Assembly: GCF_030814995.1 (NCBI RefSeq)
Contig: NZ_JAUSVX010000001.1
Location: 1-64,000 of the forward strand
Reading direction: 5' to 3'
Length of the DNA stretch: 64,000 nucleotides
Source of the DNA: Labrys wisconsinensis
GTDB taxonomy: Bacteria > Pseudomonadota > Alphaproteobacteria > Rhizobiales > Labraceae
The translations under genes were made by a program, and so were the position numbers. Below, piece by piece: positions 56,813 to 64,000 of the stretch. The first letter of the stretch is position 1. The number at the start of each line of letters is the position of its first letter. Below the pieces are notes generated by a model that was given only the letters and a program-made list of their open reading frames with translations, did not search any database and was not told where the DNA came from.

Positions 56813-59494
56813 TTGGACTCCAGCCTCTTTCGATACATCTGGAAGAACAGCCGGGGCGAGCAGATCTTCCTGCTGCTCGTCATCCTGGTGTCGCTTCCCT
56901 TCTACTGGATTTCGCTCGAGGTCCCCAAGCAGATCGTCAACGACGCCATCCAGGGCCGGGCCTTCCGCGACGGCCATGCGACCGCCACCCTCCTGGAATG
57001 GACGGTGTCGCTGCCGAGCTATCTCGGCGGGGCCAAGTTGACGATCTTCAAAGGCCTCGAGCTCGGGCAGATGGCCTTCCTGATGGGGCTGAGCCTGTGG
57101 TTCCTGGTGCTCGTCCTGATCAACGGCGCGTTCAAATATTACATCAACATCCAGAAGGGCATCCTGGGCGAGCGCATGCTGCGGCGCATGCGCTTCGACC
57201 TGTTCTCGCTCCTGATGCGCTTCCGGCCCGAGGACGTGGCCATGGTCAAGCCGGCGGAGGTCGCCAGCATGATCAAGGACGAGGTCGAGCCGATCGGCGG
57301 CTTCATCGGCGACGCCTTCATCCAGCCGGTGTTCCTGTTCAGCCAGGCGGCGACGGCGCTGCTGTTCATCATCGTGCAGAGCTTCTGGATGGGCCTGGCC
57401 GCGCTGGTCATCGTCCTGGTCCAGGCGATCGTCATCCCGATCCTCCGCCGCGAGCAGCTGCGCCTCGGCCGTGCCCGCCAGCTCGCCTCGCGCCAGCTCG
57501 CCGGCCGCATCGGCGAGGTGGTGGAGACCGCGTCCTCGGTGCACAGCTACGGCGCCTCGCCCTATGTCGAGGCCGAGATCGGCGACCGGCTCGGCCACCT
57601 CTACACGATCCGCGCCGACCTGTTCCGGCGCAAGTTCGCGGTCAAGTTCCTGAACAACCTGCTGGCCCAGGTGACGCCCTTCATCTTCTATGCCGTCGGC
57701 GGCTATTTCGCCCTGCAGCGCCAGCTCGACATCGGCCAGCTCGTGGCCGTAATCGCCGCCTATCGCGACCTACCGCCGCCGATCAAGGACCTGATCGACT
57801 GGGACCAGCAGCGCCAGGACGTCGCCATCAAGTACGAGCAGGTGGCAGCCCAGTTCTCGCCGCCGCACCTCCTGCCGCGTAACGACGAGGATGCGGGCCT
57901 GCCGGTGCCCTCGCCGGATGCCCCGATCGAGATCGTCGGGCTGACCGTCGCCGATGCGCGCGGCACGGCCCTGCTCGACCGGGTCTCGACCATCATCGAG
58001 CGCCCGGCGCGCGTTGCGCTGCTCGGAGAGACCGGCGGGGCGCGCGACGTGTTCGCCCGCGTCGTCGGCCGCCAGACGCTGGCCTATCAGGGCAGCGTGC
58101 GCATCGGGCGCGGGGGGGATCTTGCCGACTACCCCGACGGCCTGCTCAGCCGCTTCCTCACCTTCCTCGGCCCGGATCCCTCGCTCCATCCCACCTCGAT
58201 CCGCGACAACATGCTGTTCTCGGTGCGGCGCCGCACGCCGGAGGTCGACGGCGAGGCCGCCGACGAGGCCGAGCGCTGGCGGCTGCTGGAGGCGCGACGC
58301 TCGGGCAATCCGCTGGTCTCGGCCCGGGCCGACTGGATCGACTACGAGGCGATGGGCATCGCCGGCCCCGAGGAGATCGATACCGCCCTGCTCAGGGCCC
58401 TCGATATCGGCGGGGCGCAGGAGGACGTCTACCGGCTCGGCATTCTCGGGCGCTTCGGCCCGGACCAGTCGGAGGAGGTGCTGGAGCGCTTCGTCGAGGC
58501 GCGCCACCAGATCCGCGCCCGCCTCAAGGAGAAGGGCCTGTCGAACCTGGTCGAGCCCTTCGATCCCGAGCGCTACAACATGAGCGCGCCGGTGGGCGAG
58601 AACCTGCTGTTCGGCGTCCCCGTCGGCGGGCGGCTGGCCGCCGACGGCCTGGCGGCCGACCCGTTCCTGCGCTCGATCCTCGAGGCCGAGGCCCTGCTGG
58701 AGCCCTTGATCGACATCGGCCTGCGCCTGGCGGAGATGGCGGTGGAGACCTTCGTCGACCTGCCGCCCGAGCATCCGGTGTTCGAGCGCTATTCGGTGAT
58801 CCAGCCGAGCGACCTGGAGCGCTACAAGGAGATCGTCGATTCCGTCCAGGCCCGCGGCTCGGCCTTCGGCCTGTCGGCCTCGGCCCGCTCCAAGCTCCTC
58901 GCGGTCGGGCTCGCCTATATCGAGCCGCGCCACCGCCTCGGCCTGATCGACGGGCCGTTCAAGCAGCGCGTGCTGCGGGCGCGGCGCAGCTTCCGGCTCT
59001 ATCTGCCGGCCCATTACGCGGCCGAGGTCGAGTTCTACGACCCCGACCGCTACATGCGCGCCGCGCCGCTGCGCGACAACATCCTGTTCGGCCGCATCGC
59101 CTATGGCGTGGCCAACGCCCAGCCCAAGGTCATCACGCTGATCCGCGGCGTCCTGAACGAGCTCGACCTCGATCCCCTCATCTATGGGCTCGGGCTCGAC
59201 TTCGAGGTCGGCAAGGCGGGCAAGCTGCTGCAGCCCATGCAGCGCGCCAAGGTGGCGCTGGCGCGCAGCCTGGTCGGCCATCCCGAGATCCTGGTCCTGG
59301 AGAACGCCCTGGCGGCCCTGTCGCCGTCCGACGCCGAGGCGGTCCTGCCCCGGCTGCTGAAGGAGTTCGAGGGCCGCACCCTGGTCGTCACCCTGGCCGC
59401 CAACGCGCCGACCGCGGGCTTCGACCGGGTGATTCTGTTCGAAGGCGCCCGAATCGTGACGCGAGAGGTTGTAGAACCGGCTCTTTCATCTTAG
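56813..59494 (+). CDS. ABC-exporter-like protein with degenerate ATPase domain and long insertion
   Basis: The 893-residue protein has a type I ABC exporter membrane domain (helices near 18-36, 88-107, 165-212, 275-300; intracellular loop GERMLRRMRFDLFSLLMRF). The nucleotide-binding domain begins near 372 but has lost its catalytic motifs. Walker A reads GETGGARD (405-412, no Lys-Ser/Thr), the signature is LQPMQ (806-810), Walker B ends in LEN (829-831) and no H-loop His is seen. About 290 residues are inserted between its halves, with three related segments: TSIRDNMLFS (461-470), APVGENLLFG (592-601) and APLRDNILFG (751-760). It may be a pseudo-ATPase scaffold or sensor. A cNMP-binding protein and cyclase follow. 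Confidence 0.8.
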   Translation: MDSSLFRYIWKNSRGEQIFLLLVILVSLPFYWISLEVPKQIVNDAIQGRAFRDGHATATLLEWTVSLPSYLGGAKLTIFKGLELGQMAFLMGLSLWFLVLVLINGAFKYYINIQKGILGERMLRRMRFDLFSLLMRFRPEDVAMVKPAEVASMIKDEVEPIGGFIGDAFIQPVFLFSQAATALLFIIVQSFWMGLAALVIVLVQAIVIPILRREQLRLGRARQLASRQLAGRIGEVVETASSVHSYGASPYVEAEIGDRLGHLYTIRADLFRRKFAVKFLNNLLAQVTPFIFYAVGGYFALQRQLDIGQLVAVIAAYRDLPPPIKDLIDWDQQRQDVAIKYEQVAAQFSPPHLLPRNDEDAGLPVPSPDAPIEIVGLTVADARGTALLDRVSTIIERPARVALLGETGGARDVFARVVGRQTLAYQGSVRIGRGGDLADYPDGLLSRFLTFLGPDPSLHPTSIRDNMLFSVRRRTPEVDGEAADEAERWRLLEARRSGNPLVSARADWIDYEAMGIAGPEEIDTALLRALDIGGAQEDVYRLGILGRFGPDQSEEVLERFVEARHQIRARLKEKGLSNLVEPFDPERYNMSAPVGENLLFGVPVGGRLAADGLAADPFLRSILEAEALLEPLIDIGLRLAEMAVETFVDLPPEHPVFERYSVIQPSDLERYKEIVDSVQARGSAFGLSASARSKLLAVGLAYIEPRHRLGLIDGPFKQRVLRARRSFRLYLPAHYAAEVEFYDPDRYMRAAPLRDNILFGRIAYGVANAQPKVITLIRGVLNELDLDPLIYGLGLDFEVGKAGKLLQPMQRAKVALARSLVGHPEILVLENALAALSPSDAEAVLPRLLKEFEGRTLVVTLAANAPTAGFDRVILFEGARIVTREVVEPALSS

Positions 59495-59532
59495 ATTTGA
59501 CAGAGTTCAGCCATCTTGCGATGGAGAGTTGC

Positions 59533-59979
59533 ATGGATCTCGACACGGAAGTCCGGACGATCCGCAGCGCGCCGATCTTCGGGGGCCTGTGCGCCTCGAA
59601 GACTCGCCTCCTCTGCTGCATGAGCGAACAGCAGAGCTACGAGCCCGGCGAGTATATCTGCCGTCACGGAGAGCCGTCCGACGCCGCCTACCTCATCCTG
59701 GAGGGCGAGGTCGAGTTCGTCGTCGAATCGCCCGCCGGCGACACGGTGCTGGGGCGCCAGGGCAAGGGCACGATCTTCGGCGAGGTCGGGCTGCTCTGCG
59801 ATCAGGACCGGTTCGCCTCGGTGCGCGCGATTTCCCCGCTTTCGGTGATCCGCATCAACAAGGATGCCATGCTGCGGATGATGCAGGACAACGCCGAATT
59901 CTCGATGTCGATCGCCCGCGAGCTGGCGCATCGGGTGCTGAAGCTGGCCGCGCGCGCGGGCAGCGAGCTGGCGCATTGA
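59533..59979 (+). CDS. Stand-alone cyclic nucleotide-binding domain protein
   Basis: The 148-residue protein is a single cNMP-binding beta-barrel: EPGEYICRHGEPSDAAYLIL (37-56), and a phosphate-binding cassette FGEVGLLCDQDRFASVRA (82-99) with the canonical Glu and Arg. A C-terminal helix follows, but no DNA-binding domain, so it is not a CRP-type regulator. It should report cAMP or cGMP to a partner protein. I used the ATG at 59533 with GGAG six bases upstream; ATG 59521 and TTG 59497 are in frame. It lies 38 bases after the ABC-like gene and 118 before a cyclase, so sensor and source are adjacent. Confidence 0.85.
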   Translation: MDLDTEVRTIRSAPIFGGLCASKTRLLCCMSEQQSYEPGEYICRHGEPSDAAYLILEGEVEFVVESPAGDTVLGRQGKGTIFGEVGLLCDQDRFASVRAISPLSVIRINKDAMLRMMQDNAEFSMSIARELAHRVLKLAARAGSELAH

Positions 59980-60097
59980 CGGGACGGGGCGCCTTCCGGC
60001 AGATCCTGCCGTGACAGACCGGACGGTCGGGCTCGGCGGTCCCCTCCAACGATCCTCGTCGGCCGGTCCAGCAACAGGTCCAGAGTCCCCCCGCCCG

Positions 60098-61810
60098 ATG
60101 AGCGATCCGGAGCAGACGTCTTCGACGCAGACCCCTTTTGATGCCATCGCCAAACGCTGGGCCCTGGAGCGCGAAGCGCGCCTGTGGGCGGGCGTGGTGC
60201 TGTTCGTCTTCGTGACGATGCACTTGCTCAACCACGCCCTCGGCATCTTCGGCGTCGCGGTCATGGAGGCGATGCAGAAGCCGCGCATGGCGCTGTGGCA
60301 GTCCGTGCCGGGCACGGTGGCGCTCTATGGCGCCTTCCTGGTGCACGTGGTGCTGGCGCTGAAGCGCATGGCCCGCCGGCGCTTCTCGCGCATGCCGGCG
60401 GACGAAGCCCTGCAGATCGTGCTCGGCCTGCTCATCCCCTACCTCATCATCGACCATGTCGTGGGCACGCGGGTGCAGTCGCTGCTCGGCTACCGCCAGG
60501 CCTATACGGCGGTGCTGCCCCGGATCTGGGGCGACCCCGCCCTCAAGCAGACCGCGCTGGTGATCTGCGCCTGGGTGCACGGCTGCATCGGCATCTCGCA
60601 GACCTTCCGCAGCAAGGGCTGGTACATCCGCTGGCGCGACCCGCTGCTGGTCGTCGCCGGGCTGGTGCCGCTGCTGGCGCTCGCCGGCTTCGTCTCGGCC
60701 GCGCGCGAGCTGCAGGCCATGGACCTGCAGACCGAGCCGTTGACCCGCAACGACTATTTCGTGCTGCTCGACGTGATCCGCTGGTCGCTCGCCGCCTTCG
60801 CCGGCGCGATGAGCCTGGTGCTGGCGGTGATCGCCTGGCGGGTGCTGCACCGCCGCCGCTCGGGCATGATCACCATCAAATATACCGGGCACGGCTCGGT
60901 CGTGGTCGGCCGGGGCACGACGGTGCTGGAGGCGAGCCGCATCAACGGCATTCCCCACCCGGCGATCTGCGGCGGGCGCGGGCGCTGCTCGACCTGCCGG
61001 GTCGCGATCAATTCCGACCTCTCCGACCTGCCGCCGGTCGGCCCGACCGAGCGCGCCATGCTGCAGCGCATCTCGGCGCCGCCGAACGTGCGCCTCGGCT
61101 GCCAGCTGCGCCCGGCCGGCGACCTGTCGGTGCAGATCCTGCTGCCGATCCTGCCGGCGGGCGGGCGGCTCGAGGCCAAGGACGAGGCCTATCGCTGGGG
61201 CGTCGAGCGCAACGTCACCGTGCTGTTCGTCGACATCCGCGCCTTCAACACCCTGGCGCGCAAGCAGCTGCCCTATGACCTCGTGCTGCTGCTGAACCGC
61301 TTCATCCGCGAGATGACGCAGGCGGCCACCGCCCATGGCGGCCGGGTCGACAGCTTCATGGCCGACGGCCTGATGGCGATCTTCGGCCTCGGCTCCAGCA
61401 CCGATGCCGGCGCCCGCGAGGCGATCATGGCGGCGCGCGCCATGCTGAAGGTGGTCGAGGGCCTCAACCGCGAGTTCGGCGCGGCCATGCCGATCCCGCT
61501 GCGCGTCGGCATCGGCATCCATACCGGCCCCGCCATCATCGCCCAGATCGGCGACGTCGAGCACGGCATGCTGATGACCGCGCTCGGCGAGACCGTCACC
61601 ATCGCCAGCCGGTTGGAGGCCGCCACCAAGGACTACCTCACCGACGCGCTGGTCTCGGCCCAGACCGCCAGGGCCTCGGGTCTCGACCTGCCGCGCTACG
61701 AGGGCAAGCGGCTGCATATCCGCGGGCACGACGAGCCGATCATCCTGCACCTCATCGACGAGCGGGAGCCGCCGGCCAAGCAGCCCAGGCCCGAACTCTC
61801 CCATTCGTGA
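60098..61810 (+). CDS. Membrane [2Fe-2S] class III adenylate/guanylate cyclase
   Basis: The 570-residue protein has six membrane helices (about 31-250) with conserved His in MHLLNHALG, LVHVVL, IIDHVV and WVHG, reminiscent of a heme-binding membrane anchor. A plant-type ferredoxin domain follows (Cys291, Cys297, Cys300, Cys335; [2Fe-2S]), then a class III cyclase domain from about 372. Metal-binding Asp379 (VLFVDIRAF) and Asp423 (FMADGLMAIFG) are present, but the substrate Lys of KxxGD is Ser419 and the transition-state Asn is Thr501 (GETVTIASRLE; Arg505 kept). Redox state could gate cNMP synthesis. The ATG at 60098 is used; a GTG at 60011 is possible. Confidence 0.85.
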   Translation: MSDPEQTSSTQTPFDAIAKRWALEREARLWAGVVLFVFVTMHLLNHALGIFGVAVMEAMQKPRMALWQSVPGTVALYGAFLVHVVLALKRMARRRFSRMPADEALQIVLGLLIPYLIIDHVVGTRVQSLLGYRQAYTAVLPRIWGDPALKQTALVICAWVHGCIGISQTFRSKGWYIRWRDPLLVVAGLVPLLALAGFVSAARELQAMDLQTEPLTRNDYFVLLDVIRWSLAAFAGAMSLVLAVIAWRVLHRRRSGMITIKYTGHGSVVVGRGTTVLEASRINGIPHPAICGGRGRCSTCRVAINSDLSDLPPVGPTERAMLQRISAPPNVRLGCQLRPAGDLSVQILLPILPAGGRLEAKDEAYRWGVERNVTVLFVDIRAFNTLARKQLPYDLVLLLNRFIREMTQAATAHGGRVDSFMADGLMAIFGLGSSTDAGAREAIMAARAMLKVVEGLNREFGAAMPIPLRVGIGIHTGPAIIAQIGDVEHGMLMTALGETVTIASRLEAATKDYLTDALVSAQTARASGLDLPRYEGKRLHIRGHDEPIILHLIDEREPPAKQPRPELSHS

Positions 61811-61961
61811 TGCGCTGCGATGCACAAGGGCGGGACGCCGGCCTTGAACTGTCGCAGGACATGCGTACTTGCGCTAAGAAGCCAAGAGGGCCGCGGACCG
61901 GCGGGAGCGGCCCGTGGCGGATTGGCGTCGCCGCGGCGGCGCGGCGTGAAAGGACAGTGCC

Positions 61962-63071
61962 GTGATTGATCTGGTTGCCACCGCAACGAAGTCCGCCGCC
62001 CCCAAGGGCCTGCACGCCTTCCGCGCCGCCCTCGAGGCGCGGCTCTCCCGCTCGCCGCTCGGCCGCCGGGCCTTCCAGGCCGGGATGCGACACCTGCCGC
62101 TGCGCTTCTTCAAGAAGCTGCCGACGATCATCATCATCGACGTCACCAATTCCTGCAACCTGCGCTGCCCGGTCTGCCCGGTGACCTTCGCCATGCACCG
62201 CCCGCGCGGCCTGATGACGCTCGACATCTTCAAGCAGATCGTCGACGACTTCATCCCGCAGCCGAAGAAGCCGGCGATGTATTTCAACTTCTCGGGCGAG
62301 CCGACCCTCAACAAGGCGCTGCCCGACATGATCGCCTATGCCCACACCCATGGGCACGAGACCTTCGTCTCCACCAACGCCACCAAGCTGTCCTCGGAGC
62401 TGATCGAGAAGCTGATCCGCTCCGGCCTGTCGCGCATCAACCTGTGCATCGACGGCTTCTCCAAGGAGGCGCAGGAGGCCTATCGCGTCGGCTCCAAGTT
62501 CGAGCAGGTCAAGGCCAATATCGAAAATTTCCTCGCCATCCGCGCCCGTCTCGGCGCCACCAACCCGACCACGGTGCTGCAGACCCTGCTCACCTCCTAT
62601 TCGGAGAAGCAGGTCGACGAGATGGTGGAATGGGCCGACCGCATCGGCTTCGACCAGGTGCGCTTCAAGACCTTCAGCCTCGGCTCCTACACCGACGACG
62701 ACCAGCAGTCGGAGTACGGCTATCTCGTGCCTGAGAATCACGACCTCCAGCGCCACCAGACCGAGAAGGTCAGCCTGCTCTGCGACGTGCCGCTCTACCA
62801 GACCGTGGTGTTCTGGAACGGCGACCTCGGCCTGTGCTGCATCGACTACGACCAGGTGATCAAGCTGCCGAGCGTCGACAAGGTCGGCTTCATCAAGGCC
62901 TATCTCTCGGACGAGGCGACGCGAGCCCGCCGCACCGGCTACACCAAGAGCTTCAGCATCTGCCAGAGCTGCTCCTATTCCAACGCCGACAACATGGGCT
63001 TCAAGATCGACTTCCGGAAGCGGCGCCGGCGCGCGCGTGAGGCGGCCGCCGCGCCCGCGGCGGCCGCCTGA
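61962..63071 (+). CDS. Radical SAM protein with SPASM-like C-terminus
   Basis: The 369-residue enzyme has the radical SAM CxxxCxxC motif (Cys65, Cys69, Cys72 in NSCNLRCPVCP), FNFSGEPTLN as the GGE-like AdoMet motif, and a Cys-rich C-terminal region (LLCDVPLYQTVVFWNGDLG, LCC, then CQSCSY) like SPASM auxiliary-cluster domains. It could modify a peptide, lipid or sugar by radical chemistry. The GTG at 61962 has AAAGGA upstream. The Ala-rich C-terminus ends 10 bases before an FkbM methyltransferase gene, and both lie beside a glycan locus. Confidence 0.85.
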   Translation: MIDLVATATKSAAPKGLHAFRAALEARLSRSPLGRRAFQAGMRHLPLRFFKKLPTIIIIDVTNSCNLRCPVCPVTFAMHRPRGLMTLDIFKQIVDDFIPQPKKPAMYFNFSGEPTLNKALPDMIAYAHTHGHETFVSTNATKLSSELIEKLIRSGLSRINLCIDGFSKEAQEAYRVGSKFEQVKANIENFLAIRARLGATNPTTVLQTLLTSYSEKQVDEMVEWADRIGFDQVRFKTFSLGSYTDDDQQSEYGYLVPENHDLQRHQTEKVSLLCDVPLYQTVVFWNGDLGLCCIDYDQVIKLPSVDKVGFIKAYLSDEATRARRTGYTKSFSICQSCSYSNADNMGFKIDFRKRRRRAREAAAAPAAAA

Positions 63072-63081
63072 CGAACGATCC

Positions 63082-63828
63082 ATGGCTCCTGCCGCTCCCC
63101 GCGCCGTCGCGATCGGCGCCGCGTCCTTCTTCGTGGTCGACGACAAGGAGACCTTCTGGGACAAGGTCGCGGCCGACGCCTGGGAACCCGAGACCCTGGC
63201 GGCGGTCGGCGCCCTCGCCGGGCCCGGCACGCTGCTGATCGACCTCGGCGCCTGGATCGGCCCGATCAGCCTGATGGCGGCGGCGCGGGGCGCCCGCGTG
63301 CTGGCCTTCGAGCCGGATCCCCGCGCGTTCGAGCTCCTCGCGGCCAACCTCGCCGCCAACCCGGCGCTCGCCGGCGCCGTGCGCCTGCACAACCGCGCGG
63401 CGGCGCCGGAGCCTGGCCGCATCCGCCTGGGCTCGCCGCGCAAGCCCGGCGACAGCATGGGCAGCATCCTCATGGCCGGCAATGCCGCCGCCACCTGGGA
63501 GGCCGACACGCTCACGTCAGGCGACATCGCAGCCCTGGCGGACGGCGCCGAGCGCATCGTGCTGAAGATCGACATCGAAGGCGCCGAATACGCCCTGCTG
63601 CCGCATCTCGCCCCCCTGCTCGGCCCGCGCACGGCGGCGGCGCTGGTCGCCTTTCATCCCCGGCTGCTGCAGGCTGCCGGCCATGCCGCCGCCGAGATCG
63701 AGCGCCTCACCGACGCGGCCACGGCCGTCTTCGCCGGCTACCGCGCCCGCCCGCTCGACCTCGTCGCCGAAGCCGGCGCGCCTGTCGTCTCGACCACGCG
63801 CAACGCCACGGTGCTGTTCAGCCGCTGA
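63082..63828 (+). CDS. FkbM family methyltransferase
   Basis: The 248-residue protein has the FkbM layout: LLIDLGAWIGPISLMAAARG (motif I, about 51-70), VLAFEPDPRAFELLAANL (motif II) and VLKIDIEGAEYALLPHL (motif IV). FkbM enzymes O-methylate sugars and polyketides. The ATG at 63082 directly follows the radical SAM gene, so they form an operon that may decorate the glycan made upstream. Its 3' end overlaps the convergent epimerase gene by 11 bases. Confidence 0.88.
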   Translation: MAPAAPRAVAIGAASFFVVDDKETFWDKVAADAWEPETLAAVGALAGPGTLLIDLGAWIGPISLMAAARGARVLAFEPDPRAFELLAANLAANPALAGAVRLHNRAAAPEPGRIRLGSPRKPGDSMGSILMAGNAAATWEADTLTSGDIAALADGAERIVLKIDIEGAEYALLPHLAPLLGPRTAAALVAFHPRLLQAAGHAAAEIERLTDAATAVFAGYRARPLDLVAEAGAPVVSTTRNATVLFSR

Positions 63829-64000
63829 GCGCGGTCAACCGCATGGCGCCGGCCAGGGTCTCGCCCGGCTGCAGCACGACCAGGCCGCCGCCGCGCCCGT
63901 TATGGGCGTCGGCGCTGTGGCTCATCGGCTCCAGGCAGAAGAAGTCATGGGCATAGCCGGGGTCGAAGGCCGGATCGGACACGAACAGGAAGTAGCGGCG
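63818..64000 (-). CDS. Aldose 1-epimerase family protein, C-terminal part
   Basis: Only the last 60 codons are in the window; the gene continues past the right edge. The translation includes FDPGYAHDFFCLEPMSHSAD and GGLVVLQPGETLAGAMRL, ending at a TGA at 63818-63820. The FCLEPMSHSADAHN part matches the Glu-containing region of the galactose-mutarotase family. It would interconvert anomers of an aldose. Confidence 0.75.
   Translation of the reverse strand, partial: RRYFLFVSDPAFDPGYAHDFFCLEPMSHSADAHNGRGGGLVVLQPGETLAGAMRLTALSG

Overview
The window is GC-rich DNA from an alphaproteobacterium, most likely a member of the Hyphomicrobiales. The evidence is the codon composition, the number of peptide-type ABC importers, and intergenic palindromes of the kind common in that order. 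The genus cannot be fixed from the sequence. No rRNA, tRNA, CRISPR array, integrase or complete insertion sequence was found. Gene density is high, with most genes in ATGA-coupled or tightly spaced operons.

Layout. 1-4.5 kb: a ROK regulator, a LacI regulator divergent from a glutamine-amidotransferase-like protein with two LacI-type operators between them, and a broken M20 peptidase. 4.6-11.1 kb: an AT-richer accessory island with a HEPN/AbiU2-like gene, a coupled three-gene operon (SMC-like ATPase, small middle protein, PD-(D/E)XK nuclease) and a convergent DNA methyltransferase. This looks like a defence island. 11.2-12.9 kb: a TetR regulator divergent from a tautomerase/VOC pair, with three near-identical operators. 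13-23 kb: a dipeptide-type ABC importer, an amidase and a MalT-like LuxR regulator, separated by inverted pairs of palindromic repeats and a G/C-rich duplication. 23.3-31.5 kb: a seven-gene operon (DeoR regulator, BtpA/SgcQ protein, FGGY kinase, HAD phosphatase, SDR, and the two subunits of an N,N-dimethylformamidase-like enzyme) divergent from another SDR.

31.9-33.9 kb: a second AT-rich insert carrying a tail-to-tail TcmP/DUF5131 (Gp37/Gp68) pair. 34-41.2 kb: a second peptide-type importer operon ending in a CocE/NonD-type hydrolase. 41.4-44.3 kb: a large MscS-like channel and a small methyltransferase. 44.3-50.4 kb: a third peptide-type importer. 50.5-56.1 kb: four coupled glycosyltransferase genes, one fused to a polysaccharide deacetylase domain. 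56.8-61.8 kb: an ABC-exporter-like protein whose nucleotide-binding domain has lost its catalytic motifs and carries a long insertion, a stand-alone cyclic-nucleotide-binding protein, and a membrane [2Fe-2S] class III cyclase. 62-64 kb: a radical SAM protein, an FkbM-type methyltransferase and the 3' end of an aldose 1-epimerase.

How the parts may work together. The importers, amidase, formamidase, kinase and hydrolase suggest a soil or plant-associated scavenger of amides, peptides and sugars. The 50.5-63.8 kb block reads as a glycan-assembly locus beside a possible cyclase, cNMP-sensor and pseudo-ABC signalling circuit. That block and the SMC/nuclease/methyltransferase island are the two strongest candidates for under-described biology here.
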